A DNA stretch of 64,000 nt, taken from positions 4,912,501 to 4,976,500 of the forward strand of contig NZ_CP034447.1 of the NCBI RefSeq assembly GCF_003952485.1, written 5' to 3'. This DNA comes from Mesorhizobium sp. M1E.F.Ca.ET.045.02.1.1 (GTDB lineage: Bacteria > Pseudomonadota > Alphaproteobacteria > Rhizobiales > Rhizobiaceae). Made by a program: the position numbers and the translations under genes. Under the pieces are notes generated by a model. That model did not search any database. It saw only the letters and a program-made list of their open reading frames with translations, and was not told the DNA's origin. Of the stretch, positions 19,083 through 27,212 are shown piece by piece. The number at the start of each line of letters is the position of its first letter. Position 1 is the stretch's first letter.

Positions 19083-19220
19083 CGGCTTCGCCGCGGCGCT
19101 CTGGCAGGCGAAGGCATTCGCCACTGCTGAAATTCCCGTCTAGAATAGGAAATCGGCTTCGTGTAAGGAGCCGCGATCCTAGTCACAGGGTTTTGCGGGC
19201 GAGGGCCTGCTTGTTCGATT

Positions 19221-19291
19221 GACGCAATTCCGGATGGTGGGCACGGCGAAGTCGCCGAGCCTAAACGTTTCACACTTTCCGGGAATTGTTC
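19221..19291. repeat. Diverged copy of the GCAATTCC intergenic repeat
   Basis: The edges GACGCAATTCCGGATGG and CACACTTTCCGGGAATTG correspond to the two arms of the repeat seen at 26264-26310 and 54168-54216, separated here by about 35 bp of other sequence. It occupies the leader of the DAHP synthase gene, ending 24 bp before its ATG. Homology is judged by eye. Confidence 0.5.
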
Positions 19292-19314
19292 TGAAAGGGC
19301 GTTTGGGTGCAGCG

Positions 19315-20688
19315 ATGACGAAATGGTCGCCGAATTCGTGGAGAGCAAAGCCGATCAAGCAAGTTCCGGTCTATCCGGACCTTGCGGCGCTGGAGGTCAC
19401 GGAAGCGCGGCTTGCCACCTACCCGCCGCTCGTTTTTGCCGGTGAGGCGCGCAAGCTAAAGAAGCAACTGGCGGCGGTCGCTGCCGGCGAAGCTTTCCTG
19501 CTCCAGGGTGGCGACTGCGCCGAGAGCTTTGCCGAGCATGGCGCCGACAACATCCGCGACTTCTTCCGCGTTTTCCTGCAGATGTCTGTCGTGCTCACCT
19601 TCGCCGGCGCGCAACCGGTGGTGAAGGTCGGCCGCGTCGCCGGCCAGTTCGCCAAGCCGCGCTCGTCCGACAGCGAGACCAAGGGCGGCGTAACCCTGCC
19701 GAGCTATCGCGGCGACATTATCAATGGCATCGAGTTCGACGCCAAGTCGCGCATCCCCGATCCGGCCAGGCAGGAGATGGCCTACCGCCAGTCGGCGGCG
19801 ACACTCAATCTTCTGCGCGCCTTCGCGCAGGGCGGCTATGCCAGCCTGGAGAACGTGCATCGCTGGATGCTGGGCTTCGTCGCAGACAGCCCGCAAGGCG
19901 AAAAATACGAATCGCTCGCCAACCGCATCACCGAGACGATGGATTTCATGCGCGCGGTCGGCATCACGTCGGAAACCAATTTCGCGCTGCGCGAGACCGA
20001 TTTCTACACCAGCCACGAGGCGCTGCTGCTGGGTTATGAAGAAGCGCTGACCCGCGTCGATTCGACCTCGGGCGACTGGTACGCGACCTCGGGCCACATG
20101 ATCTGGATCGGCGACCGTACCCGCCAGCCCGACCATGCGCATGTCGAATATTGCCGAGGCATCAAGAACCCGCTCGGCCTGAAATGCGGTCCGTCGCTGA
20201 CGCCGGACGGCCTCATGGAACTGATCGACCTGCTCAACCCCGAGAACGAGCCGGGCCGGCTGACGCTGATCGCGCGCTTTGGATCCGACAAGGTGGCGGA
20301 GCATCTGCCGAAGCTGGTGCGGGCGGTGAAGAAGGAAGGCCGCAACGTGGTGTGGTCGTCGGACCCGATGCATGGCAACACCATCGAGGCGGCCGGCTAC
20401 AAAACGCGGCCATTCGACCGCATTCTCAAGGAAGTGCAGACCTTCTTCGAGGTGCATCGCGCCGAGGGCACGCATCCGGGCGGCATCCATGTCGAAATGA
20501 CCGGCAAGAACGTCACCGAATGCACGGGCGGCGCCCGCGCCATTACCGCCGAGAATCTGCAGGATCGCTACCACACGCATTGCGATCCGCGCCTCAACGC
20601 CGACCAGGCGATCGAGCTCGCCTTCCTGGTCTCAGACCTCTTGAAGAAGAGCCATCCGGTCCAGCACAAGCAGGCCGCCAGCGCCTGA
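19315..20688 (+). CDS. aroG: Class II 3-deoxy-7-phosphoheptulonate (DAHP) synthase
   Basis: Condenses phosphoenolpyruvate and erythrose-4-phosphate, the first step of the shikimate pathway. It belongs to the plant-like class II (AroAII) family: [51 protein letters not shown] and [18 protein letters not shown] are all present, including the metal-binding cysteine and histidine regions. Length (457) fits. I chose the ATG at 19315 ([18 protein letters not shown]), where family similarity begins; the frame is open 32 codons further through a repeat. A strong terminator follows. No other aromatic gene is adjacent. The symbol is used loosely; aroF/aroG/aroH naming refers to class I enzymes. Confidence 0.94.
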   Translation: MTKWSPNSWRAKPIKQVPVYPDLAALEVTEARLATYPPLVFAGEARKLKKQLAAVAAGEAFLLQGGDCAESFAEHGADNIRDFFRVFLQMSVVLTFAGAQPVVKVGRVAGQFAKPRSSDSETKGGVTLPSYRGDIINGIEFDAKSRIPDPARQEMAYRQSAATLNLLRAFAQGGYASLENVHRWMLGFVADSPQGEKYESLANRITETMDFMRAVGITSETNFALRETDFYTSHEALLLGYEEALTRVDSTSGDWYATSGHMIWIGDRTRQPDHAHVEYCRGIKNPLGLKCGPSLTPDGLMELIDLLNPENEPGRLTLIARFGSDKVAEHLPKLVRAVKKEGRNVVWSSDPMHGNTIEAAGYKTRPFDRILKEVQTFFEVHRAEGTHPGGIHVEMTGKNVTECTGGARAITAENLQDRYHTHCDPRLNADQAIELAFLVSDLLKKSHPVQHKQAASA

Positions 20689-20713
20689 GCCAACTGCTGG
20701 CGATCGAACCCGG

Positions 20714-20740
20714 GCGCCGGAGCAAATCCGGCGCTCTTTT
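20714..20740 (+). terminator. Rho-independent terminator after DAHP synthase
   Basis: GCGCCGGA-GCAAA-TCCGGCGC forms a perfect 8-bp stem followed by TCTTTT, 26 bp after the stop. Confidence 0.85.
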
Positions 20741-20879
20741 CGTTTGGGGCCGGCCCGGCACGGCGTTTCGCCAAAAACCTTACGAAAATTTATAGTTACG
20801 CGACCATCGCAAGACCAAGATTGAGGTGGAGGTGTCGCCGCCGCGGTCGAGAAACCGCGCACACGGCACAGGTTCCGCC

Positions 20880-21584
20880 ATGCGTCACGAGCATGCCATC
20901 ATCCATCACCGCGCGATCGACTTCTGGTCGGCGCGGGCGGCGGTGCTTGTCGTCATCTGCCTGCAGCTTCTGGTCATCAACGATCTGTCGTTCGGTCCGC
21001 GCTGGTTGGCGCCCGCGATCGAGGCGGCGCTGCTGGTGCCCCTGTCGGTCGCGACGGCCTGGACGCAGATGGCGACGCAGAAGGCCGTCGACCACGAACA
21101 TTGGTACGCGATCGGCCGGTTCCGCGTCTTCATCCGCCGCACCGCCCTGGTCATGACCGGCGTCATCAGCATCATGAATTGCGGCTCGCTGGTCTTCCTG
21201 GTCAGGGCGCTGCTCGAAGGCCATGCCGGCGCCGGCACGACACTGCTGCTCGATGCGCTGAATATCTGGGTCACCAACGTCATCGTCTTCGCGCTGTGGT
21301 TCTGGAGCACCGATCGCGGCGGCCCGCCGACCTGCGGTCTGGTCAAGCGCGCGCATGCCGATTTCCTGTTCCCGCAGATGACGCTGCTAGACCGCGAGGT
21401 CCGCGACTGGCTGCCGGGCTTTGTCGACTACGTGTTTCTTGCGTTCACCAACGCGACGGCGTTTTCGCCGACCGACACCTTGCCGCTCACCCAACGCGCC
21501 AAGCTCCTGATGATGGCCGAGGCGATGATCTCGCTGCTGACGATCGCGCTGGTGGCTGCGCGTGCCGTGAACATCCTCGCTTAG
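20880..21584 (+). CDS. Conserved integral membrane protein, possibly DUF1345
   Basis: A 234-residue protein with four to five hydrophobic helices (for example AAVLVVICLQLLVINDLSFG, TALVMTGVISIMNCGSLVFL and AMISLLTIALVAARAVNIL). The C-terminal part FVDYVFLAFTNATAFSPTDT followed by a final helix resembles the DUF1345 layout, in which a soluble-facing stretch with TD(V/T)xP precedes the last helix. I do not assign a function. The ATG at 20880 is the first in-frame methionine before the conserved part; its ribosome binding site is weak. It converges on the RES toxin gene with 9 bp between stops. Confidence 0.7.
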   Translation: MRHEHAIIHHRAIDFWSARAAVLVVICLQLLVINDLSFGPRWLAPAIEAALLVPLSVATAWTQMATQKAVDHEHWYAIGRFRVFIRRTALVMTGVISIMNCGSLVFLVRALLEGHAGAGTTLLLDALNIWVTNVIVFALWFWSTDRGGPPTCGLVKRAHADFLFPQMTLLDREVRDWLPGFVDYVFLAFTNATAFSPTDTLPLTQRAKLLMMAEAMISLLTIALVAARAVNILA

Positions 21585-21593
21585 GTCGAAACG

Positions 21594-22361
21594 TCAGTGG
21601 CCGCGCACCCAGCGCATGTTCGCCAGTCTTGGATCGGCAAAGGCTGTGCGCGAGAATTCGAGCCGCTTGTCGGGGAATTCGCAAATCGCCTGGACGCCGA
21701 GCGAGCCGATGCGGATGCGCCAGGTGTGAGGCTCGAGCGGCTTGGCCTTGGCAAAGCCCTTGCACGTCAGGAGCGCGATGTTGGCGCCCTTCGGATCGCG
21801 CGCCGAACGATAGCGGATCGCCTGCATCTCGGCCTCGCGCGCGACGTCGGCGATGGCCTGGCAGGCGGCATAGTCGGTCGGATGCGTCCAGACCCTCTCG
21901 TCGCGGTCGAGCGGCGGCCGGGTGAGGTCGATCGCCTTCTCGCATTTGATCGCCGCGGCAAAGGCGGTGTATTCGGCCGCGTCGTTCGGCCATTGCGTCT
22001 GCGGCGATTCAGCGAAGAACAGCAAGCGGTAGAAGGCCATTTCCGCCACGGCCGTCAGCACGGTTTCGGCGGCGTAGTAGACGCCTTTGGTCTTGCCCGC
22101 GCGGCGGAAGCGCGAGCCATACGGATAGATCGAGCCGTAGCGGAAGGGTGTCGCCAGAAGATAATGAAGATGGCGGCATTCGAGCGGGACCCGCGGCTTG
22201 GTCTCCTCGATGAGGTCCTCCAGCAGGCCCTGTTCGTCAAGCGTGTCGACGAGCTTGAGCGTCGAGACGCGGTGCTGCGCCTCGACCATCCGCCAATACT
22301 TGCCTTCGAGCCTGACGGCCTCAGACGAGAGCGCGTCGGGAGTCCAGGTAGGCGATGACAT
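21594..22361 (-). CDS. RES-domain toxin (NAD+-degrading family)
   Basis: Toxin of a RES/Xre type II module; characterised family members deplete NAD+ by hydrolysis or phosphorolysis. The RES domain shows the arginine in TPFRYGS (about residue 74), glutamates in YYAAETVLTAVAEMAF (99-107) and the serine in IRYRSARDP (about 186), the three residue types that name the family. Length is 255. The ATG at 22361 follows a TTG five codons earlier; either start overlaps the antitoxin 3' end (41 bp from the ATG), implying coupled translation. The antitoxin gene is directly upstream in the same direction. The key residues look intact, so the toxin is probably active. Confidence 0.88.
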   Translation of the reverse strand: MSSPTWTPDALSSEAVRLEGKYWRMVEAQHRVSTLKLVDTLDEQGLLEDLIEETKPRVPLECRHLHYLLATPFRYGSIYPYGSRFRRAGKTKGVYYAAETVLTAVAEMAFYRLLFFAESPQTQWPNDAAEYTAFAAAIKCEKAIDLTRPPLDRDERVWTHPTDYAACQAIADVAREAEMQAIRYRSARDPKGANIALLTCKGFAKAKPLEPHTWRIRIGSLGVQAICEFPDKRLEFSRTAFADPRLANMRWVRGH

Positions 22362-22698
22362 CGACAAGTCCGGCAATGGTGAGGATCTTTTCGAGCGGCG
22401 TGCCGTCGAGCGCCGTGTTCGGGTTCTTCAGCCATGCCCGGGCGACGGTCTCGTCGCCGCCGACGATGGCGTCGAGCGAGCGGAACAGCCGGACGAACAG
22501 CACCGCAAGCTCGAACGGCTTGGTGCCGCGCTCGAGCAGGAATTCCTGCTTGCGCATGCGCGAGACCGTCGCTTCCGAGACGCCGATGACCAGCGCCAGC
22601 GTCCTCGCGGTGATGTCGAGTAGGTCGGCCGCGCGCAGCGTAGCCTTGGTAATGACGGCATTCTCCATCGCCGTCGCGGCAGCGACTGGACGTGGCAT
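22321..22698 (-). CDS. Xre/MbcA/ParS-type antitoxin
   Basis: A 125-residue antitoxin partner of the RES toxin. The N-terminal half is a helix-turn-helix of the Xre type (LALVIGVSEATVSRMRKQEF at about residues 34-53). The C-terminal half matches the DUF2384 toxin-binding region, with LFRSLDAIVGGDETVARAWL and NPNTALDGTPLEKILTIAG; the NxxLxGxxP pattern is diagnostic. AAAGGG lies about 6 bp before the ATG at 22698. The gene overlaps the toxin by 41 bp. A palindrome 20 bp upstream covers the likely -10, so the pair is expected to repress itself. Confidence 0.88.
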   Translation of the reverse strand: MPRPVAAATAMENAVITKATLRAADLLDITARTLALVIGVSEATVSRMRKQEFLLERGTKPFELAVLFVRLFRSLDAIVGGDETVARAWLKNPNTALDGTPLEKILTIAGLVDVIAYLDSRRALV

Positions 22699-22717
22699 GA
22701 GCGCACCCTTTCATTTC

Positions 22718-22737
22718 TGTGGAAAATATAGTCCACA
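22718..22737. promoter_or_regulatory. Operator of the RES/Xre operon
   Basis: TGTGGA and TCCACA are perfect inverted repeats 8 bp apart. The spacer on the minus strand contains TATATT, a good -10. It lies 20 bp upstream of the antitoxin ATG in locally AT-rich DNA. Autorepression by the antitoxin or the complex is inferred from position and symmetry. Confidence 0.65.
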
Positions 22738-22787
22738 AAAATTCATTTGGAAAGGGGCTGCCCCGACGGAGGATGCGTTTGCTGAAC

Positions 22788-23858
22788 TCAATCTTTCTTG
22801 TAGAGCAGCCAACCTTTGCCGGCACGGCCGGCCATGGTGGAATGCCTTGTCACGCGGTTGCGACCGCTGACCTTGGAGCGGTAGAGCGCACGGTCGGCCT
22901 TGGTGTAGAGGTCTTCCGGGTTGTCGGCCTCGGAAGCCATGCAGATGCCCATGGACACGGTCACGGTGCCATAGTTCATGCCGGTCTGGCTGCTGGTGAA
23001 CGGCGTCTGTTCGATCAGCACGCGGATCCGCTCGGCGATCTCGTAGGTGGTGTCCTCGCTGGCGCCTTCGACGATAAGCGCGAACTCCTCGCCGCCCGTG
23101 CGGGCCACGAACATGTCGGCGCGGACGCTGGATCGGAAGATCTCGGCGACGATCTGTATGATCTTGTCGCCTACCGGGTGGCCGTAGCGGTCGTTGATGT
23201 CCTTGAAGCGATCGATATCGGCAAGGATCAACGCGTTGAACAGGATGCCGCGGTTGCTGTTGTAGATGCGGGTGATTTCCTTGTCGAAGGCGCGGCGATT
23301 CCAGATCTGCGTCAGCGGATCGGTATCGGCGAGCCGCTTGTATTCCTCGAGCTTCGATTTGACGCTCTCGAGTTCGGCGGTCTTTTCGCTGAGCGTGCTG
23401 GCGATCTGGCGGTTGTGGTCCAGCGTCGAACTGGTGGCTGCCGACATGGCGCCGGCAATCTTGTGCAGCAGATCCTGCGAGAGCAGGCTTCGATTGCTCA
23501 AGCCGCTCGACGTCTCGTCGAGGATGCGGCCGTATTTTTCGATATGCGTGCGCTCGCTCCGCAACAGCGAGGCGATGTCCTCGAGCTCCTTGGCGACCAT
23601 CTCGCGGGCATGTTCGACAATGGCGGGGCCATGGTGCTGCGGGAAGAAGCTGCGCCCGATGCCGTCGAGATCCTCCTGCGTTGGCCGGTTGCTCAACGAG
23701 ACGACGGCAAGGCTGAGTTCGTGATTGCTGCCGTTGAGCGCTTCGTAGAAGATCTCGTAGTTGCGCGGCAGGCCGAGCACGCCAAGCTGGCGCATGGTCG
23801 CCACAACGGTGCTGGCGATGTCGCTATTCCTGTCGGTCGGGACCGCTGCCGGTTGCAT
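22788..23858 (-). CDS. Diguanylate cyclase (GGDEF domain)
   Basis: Makes cyclic di-GMP from two GTP. The C-terminal GGDEF domain (DTDPLTQIWNRRAFDKEI, LADIDRFKDINDRYGHPVGD) has an intact active-site loop RTGGEEFALI near residue 258. The product-inhibition I-site would be RxxD five residues before the loop; here the four residues read RADM, so the aspartate is missing and feedback inhibition may be weak. The N-terminal 190 residues have no recognisable sensor, no membrane segment, and a helical stretch (TLSEKTAELESVKSKLEEYK) likely to be coiled coil leading into the domain. ATG at 23858 was chosen; a GTG lies 14 codons earlier. A PilZ protein is encoded at 31.6 kb. Confidence 0.93.
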   Translation of the reverse strand: MQPAAVPTDRNSDIASTVVATMRQLGVLGLPRNYEIFYEALNGSNHELSLAVVSLSNRPTQEDLDGIGRSFFPQHHGPAIVEHAREMVAKELEDIASLLRSERTHIEKYGRILDETSSGLSNRSLLSQDLLHKIAGAMSAATSSTLDHNRQIASTLSEKTAELESVKSKLEEYKRLADTDPLTQIWNRRAFDKEITRIYNSNRGILFNALILADIDRFKDINDRYGHPVGDKIIQIVAEIFRSSVRADMFVARTGGEEFALIVEGASEDTTYEIAERIRVLIEQTPFTSSQTGMNYGTVTVSMGICMASEADNPEDLYTKADRALYRSKVSGRNRVTRHSTMAGRAGKGWLLYKKD

Positions 23859-24180
23859 ATCCTGTTCATCACCCTTCAGTGCGACCGGAGACCTTGCCAC
23901 CGCCGGGAGTCGCCCACACGGGGATTTGAATCAGAATTTGCGATGCGATGGCGCGTCCCCAACACGACCATCGCTTGCAGGAATCATAAATGCAGCCGCG
24001 CTAAAGTTTCCTTAATAGCCTGCATTTCCTCATCATTGTCGCTACCACAGGGGGCAGTTCGGTGCAGAAACGGCTTTCGAATAGCGCCGCTTCGGTGTCG
24101 CATTTGTCCATGCCCGGCAACCATAAAGCTGGAATTCTGTCCGGCGACGATCGAGGCGAACGATATCGAAGGAGGCCGGG

Positions 24181-24600
24181 ATGGACGACAATCATAGTGG
24201 ATCGTGCCTGTGCGGGGCGGTGCGCTTCAGGACGAGGGGACCGTTGCGCGGGGTGGTCTATTGCCATTGCTCGCAATGCCGCAAGCAAACCGGCCATTTC
24301 GTTGCCGCGACCGCCTCGAAAGATGCCGATATCGACATAGAGGGCGCCGAGGCGCTCACCTGGTATGGCGCTTCCGATGTCGCGAAACGCGGCTTCTGCC
24401 GCGGCTGCGGCTCGGTGCTGTTTTGGAAGCACAACGAACTGGACACCATCTCGATCATGGCCGGTTCGTTCGACAAACCGACCGGCCTTTCGGCCGAAAG
24501 CCACATCTTCGTCGGCGACAAGGGAGATTATTACGCGATCTACGACGGGCTGCCGCAGTTCGAGAAGTCGACGCCGGCGATCAAGGTTGCGGACGGATGA
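24181..24600 (+). CDS. GFA family (CENP-V/GFA domain) zinc protein
   Basis: A 139-residue protein of the glutathione-dependent formaldehyde-activating enzyme family. The zinc cysteines are visible: GSCLCGAVRF (C9, C11), YCHCSQCRKQTG (C28, C30, C33) and GFCRGCGSVLFW. The family is broad; true formaldehyde-activating activity has been shown for few members, so only the fold is claimed. The ribosome binding site AAGGAGG is excellent, 7 bp before the ATG. Downstream dgkA follows in the same direction after 69 bp. Confidence 0.9.
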   Translation: MDDNHSGSCLCGAVRFRTRGPLRGVVYCHCSQCRKQTGHFVAATASKDADIDIEGAEALTWYGASDVAKRGFCRGCGSVLFWKHNELDTISIMAGSFDKPTGLSAESHIFVGDKGDYYAIYDGLPQFEKSTPAIKVADG

Positions 24601-24669
24601 TTTTGGGCGGCTTCCCTTGATCCGGCCATTGCGATAATCCCCTGCCTGTGACTCGAAACGAGGCTGGGC

Positions 24670-25029
24670 ATGCAGCGGCTGATCGACGCTTTCATCAATT
24701 CGGTGCGGGCTTTCCGCAAGCTGGCTGCCCATGAAAAGGCATTCCAGCAGGAACTCTTGCTGCTGGCGCTTGCCCTGCCGGCTGGCTGGTTCATCTCGGT
24801 GTCTTGGCGTGGCTATGCGCTGTTGATCGCCGCAGTGCTGCTGCTGATCATAGTCGAAGTGCTCAACACCGGAATCGAGGCGGCCTGCGATGCGTTCAGC
24901 CGCGAATTCAACGTCGACATCCAACTCGCCAAGGATTGTGGTTCGCTGGCCGTGCTGATTTCGATCGTGGTTGCGGCCGCTGTCTGGGCCATCGCTCTTA
25001 TCGAACGCATCGTCGGAGCGCCGATCTGA
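24670..25029 (+). CDS. dgkA: Diacylglycerol kinase
   Basis: Small trimeric inner-membrane kinase that phosphorylates diacylglycerol to phosphatidic acid, recycling lipid released during periplasmic glucan modification. The family signature VEVLNTGIEAACDAFS at about residues 62-77 holds the catalytic glutamate and the metal-binding residues. Three membrane helices are visible. Length (119) is standard. It converges on the DedA gene with 28 bp between stops; no intrinsic terminator is visible in the gap. Confidence 0.95.
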   Translation: MQRLIDAFINSVRAFRKLAAHEKAFQQELLLLALALPAGWFISVSWRGYALLIAAVLLLIIVEVLNTGIEAACDAFSREFNVDIQLAKDCGSLAVLISIVVAAAVWAIALIERIVGAPI

Positions 25030-25057
25030 TCTTGCCGGTACAGGACGAAACCCAGAA

Positions 25058-25666
25058 TCAACGATTTGCCTGGCCGTCCCGTGCGTCCTTGACGCGCTCC
25101 TTTCCGGCGAAGTGGTGAGCGACCAGCCAAGCAAGGATCGCCACCCCCAGACCGACCGCCAACGCAATCAGCAGACGCTCGTGACGGGCGAACGCCTGGC
25201 CGACCATGCGCTCCGCTCCCAATCCGAAGACGTAGCCGACAGTGCCGAACAGGGCAGCCCAGACCGCCGACGAGATGGCGTTCAGGATGACGAAGCGCGG
25301 CACCGACACGGTTGACAGCCCGGCGGCGATGCCGCCGACAAGGCGCATCCCGTAGACGTAGCGGTTGGTCAGCACGAAGATGTTGGGATGGGTGTTGAGC
25401 AGGCGGTAGGCGCGGCGGAACCCGGGCCGCCTGCGCAGCCTGACGACATAGGGATGATCGGCAAAGCTGCGGCCGAGGGTGAAGAAGAACGTGTCGCCGG
25501 CGAAGGCGCCGAGAAATGCGGCCACGAAAGCCTGCCAGAGCACGAAGACCTGCTGATGCGCGAAGAAGCCGCCAAGGATCGCGGCGCTTTCGCCCTCGGC
25601 GACGCAGCCCAGGAATACCGCGACCAGGCCGTATTGTTCGATGAGACGGTGGATAACCTCGGTCAT
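25058..25666 (-). CDS. DedA family membrane protein
   Basis: A 202-residue polytopic protein of the DedA/SNARE-associated (VTT) family, members of which act in lipid carrier recycling and membrane homeostasis. The family motifs appear: FLGCVAEGESAAILGGF with an acidic residue in the first segment, GDTFFFTLGR, and the arginine-rich NRYVYGMRLVGGIAAGLS. The start ATG shares its A with the stop TGA of the upstream DUF1003 gene (TGATG), which indicates translational coupling. The charged tail (GKERVKDARDGQANR) is cytoplasmic by prediction. Confidence 0.9.
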   Translation of the reverse strand: MTEVIHRLIEQYGLVAVFLGCVAEGESAAILGGFFAHQQVFVLWQAFVAAFLGAFAGDTFFFTLGRSFADHPYVVRLRRRPGFRRAYRLLNTHPNIFVLTNRYVYGMRLVGGIAAGLSTVSVPRFVILNAISSAVWAALFGTVGYVFGLGAERMVGQAFARHERLLIALAVGLGVAILAWLVAHHFAGKERVKDARDGQANR

Positions 25667-26226
25667 CAGCTTTCGGACCGCGCCGACAGCTTCTCGTCGA
25701 TCCGCCTGATCTGCTCGGCCATGCGCAGGATCTCGTCGCGCATGCCGATGATTTCGCTGTGGCGCAGCTCGTCGAGCTTTTCATGCAGGGCCATGATCTC
25801 GATCTCGGCCTTCAGGTTGACCTCATAATCGTGGGCGGCGTCGATGCGGTCGCGCTCGGTCTGGCGGTTCTGCGACATCATGATCACCGGCGCCTGCAGG
25901 GCGGCGACCATGGAGAGCACGAGGTTGAGGAAGATGAAGGGGTAGGGGTCGAAAGCGTCGCGCGAAAGCAGCCAGACATTGCCGAAAGTCCAGAAGATGA
26001 GGAAAGCGATGAAGCCGAGGATGAAGGACCATGAGCCGCCGATCCGGGCGATGGTGTCGGCGACGCGGTCGCCAAAGGTCAGGTGAAAGGCGATCGCCTT
26101 GTTGGTATCCCTGGTGATGGTGGTGCGTTCGAGCGTGGATTGCAGCACGCGGCTCTCAAGCGGGCTCAAACCATCCGGCCTTCGCTTCAGCCAGCGGTTC
26201 GCCATATCCTCGACCGTCTTGTTCAT
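25666..26226 (-). CDS. DUF1003 family membrane protein
   Basis: A 186-residue protein with two membrane segments (GSWSFILGFIAFLIFWTFGN and FIFLNLVLSMVAALQAPVIM) and the conserved MMSQNRQTERDRIDAAHDYE, followed by a long helical, probably coiled-coil, tail (LHEKLDELRHSEIIGMRDEI). Function unknown; the residue pattern after the second helix defines the family. I prefer the ATG at 26226 because GGAGAAGACG precedes it with ideal spacing; an ATG four codons earlier is possible. Its stop overlaps the DedA start by one base. The frame extends upstream through a repeat element, but that part is not protein-like. Confidence 0.88.
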   Translation of the reverse strand: MNKTVEDMANRWLKRRPDGLSPLESRVLQSTLERTTITRDTNKAIAFHLTFGDRVADTIARIGGSWSFILGFIAFLIFWTFGNVWLLSRDAFDPYPFIFLNLVLSMVAALQAPVIMMSQNRQTERDRIDAAHDYEVNLKAEIEIMALHEKLDELRHSEIIGMRDEILRMAEQIRRIDEKLSARSES

Positions 26227-26263
26227 CGTCTTCTCCATCGCCAGGCCTGCATATCTGCTCCCA

Positions 26264-26310
26264 CGCAATTCCGGACGGAAAACCGCAATGCACTTTTCCT
26301 GGAATTGCTC
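26264..26310. repeat. GCAATTCC intergenic repeat, copy B
   Basis: Read on the minus strand, this matches the copy at 54168-54216 over almost its full length: GAGCAATTCCAGGAAAAG, then GCGGTTTTCCGtCCGGAATT. The outer GCAATTCC/GGAATTGC arms are inverted, so it can fold. It sits between the divergent DUF1003 and glycosylase genes. It resembles rhizobial RIME-type elements; that name is an inference. Confidence 0.75.
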
Positions 26311-26375
26311 ATAGAGGTAGAGGCTGCCGGCGTGAACGGGAAGTGATAGATTGATCGGCACAGGCGAGGACGCAG

Positions 26376-27089
26376 ATGCTTGACTTCCAGAAGATTCGAG
26401 CCCGGGCGGCAAAGCGCAAGGGCGGTGAGGAAGCGCTGGCGTCGCTGCTCGGGCCGATGCCCGACAATCGGGCAGTGGCGAAGGTCCCCGACGACCGCAT
26501 CCTCTCCACCATGGCCGAGCGCATCTTTGCCGCCGGCTTCGTCTGGCGCGTGATCGAGCAGAAATGGCCGGGTTTCGAGGAGGCCTTCCTTGGTTTCGAG
26601 CCGAAGCGGCTCCTGTTTCAGCCGGACGATTTCTGGCACGAGCTCGCTTCCGACAAGCGGATCGTGCGCAACCCGCAGAAGATCAAATCCGTCCGCGACA
26701 ATGCCGCCTTCGTCGATCGGGTGTCAAAGGAGCATGGCAGCTTCGGCAAATTCCTCGCCGAATGGCCGGCTAACGACCAGGTCGGGCTGACCGCCTATCT
26801 CGCCAAGCACGGCAGCCGACTCGGCGGCAATACCGGCCAGTATTTCCTGCGCTGGCTGGAATGGGACACCTTTGTCGTCTCGACCGACATGGCGGCGGCC
26901 TTGCGCGATGCCGGCCTCGACATCGCCGAAAGCCCGACCTCGAAGCGAGATCTCGACAGGATTCAGGCCCAGATCAATCAATGGTCGGCCGAGACCGGGC
27001 TGCCGCGCCGGCACATATCGCGCATCCTGGCGATGTCGATCGGCGAGAACCGCTCCGTGGAAGCGCTAAGCGAGTACATGAACGACTAG
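26376..27089 (+). CDS. DNA-3-methyladenine glycosylase I family protein
   Basis: A 237-residue helix-hairpin-helix type glycosylase related to Tag, expected to excise alkylated adenine. Visible family features are ERIFAAGFVWRVIEQKWPGFEEAFLGFEP at residues 49-77 and the later region DNAAFVDRVSKEHGSFGKFL with GNTGQYFLRWLEWDTFVVSTD. The classical Tag zinc cysteine and histidine ligands are not evident, so this may be a divergent branch, and I leave the symbol empty. The start has weak upstream purines. It is followed by the tandem palindromic boxes that precede nadE. Confidence 0.75.
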   Translation: MLDFQKIRARAAKRKGGEEALASLLGPMPDNRAVAKVPDDRILSTMAERIFAAGFVWRVIEQKWPGFEEAFLGFEPKRLLFQPDDFWHELASDKRIVRNPQKIKSVRDNAAFVDRVSKEHGSFGKFLAEWPANDQVGLTAYLAKHGSRLGGNTGQYFLRWLEWDTFVVSTDMAAALRDAGLDIAESPTSKRDLDRIQAQINQWSAETGLPRRHISRILAMSIGENRSVEALSEYMND

Positions 27090-27110
27090 GCCTGACCGGC
27101 GAGATGTCGC

Positions 27111-27155
27111 GATCGAAATCGATCGATCAGGATACGATCGAAAATCGATCGATCC
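27111..27155. repeat. Tandem CGATCGAAA-TCGATCGATC boxes before nadE
   Basis: Copy 1 (27111-27129) reads CGATCGAAATCGATCGATC and copy 2 (27136-27155) CGATCGAAAATCGATCGATC. The two differ only by one A in the central run and begin 25 bp apart. Both are rich in the palindrome CGATCG/TCGA. They lie 58-102 bp before the nadE ATG, in the region where a promoter or operator is expected. Confidence 0.7.
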
Positions 27156-27212
27156 TAATTGGCACAAGCAATCGGCATTGCCGCGCGTGTTCGGCCACGG
27201 TAAATCCGCTGC

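Noticed and set aside
17703..19124. 473-codon minus-strand frame opposite mfd
   Set aside because: Shadow frame without motifs; mfd is well supported.
23989..24027. AAATGCAG...CTGCATTT inverted repeat in the gap after the diguanylate cyclase start
   Set aside because: The arms are only 8 bp and far apart, and a chance match is likely; not reported as an operator.
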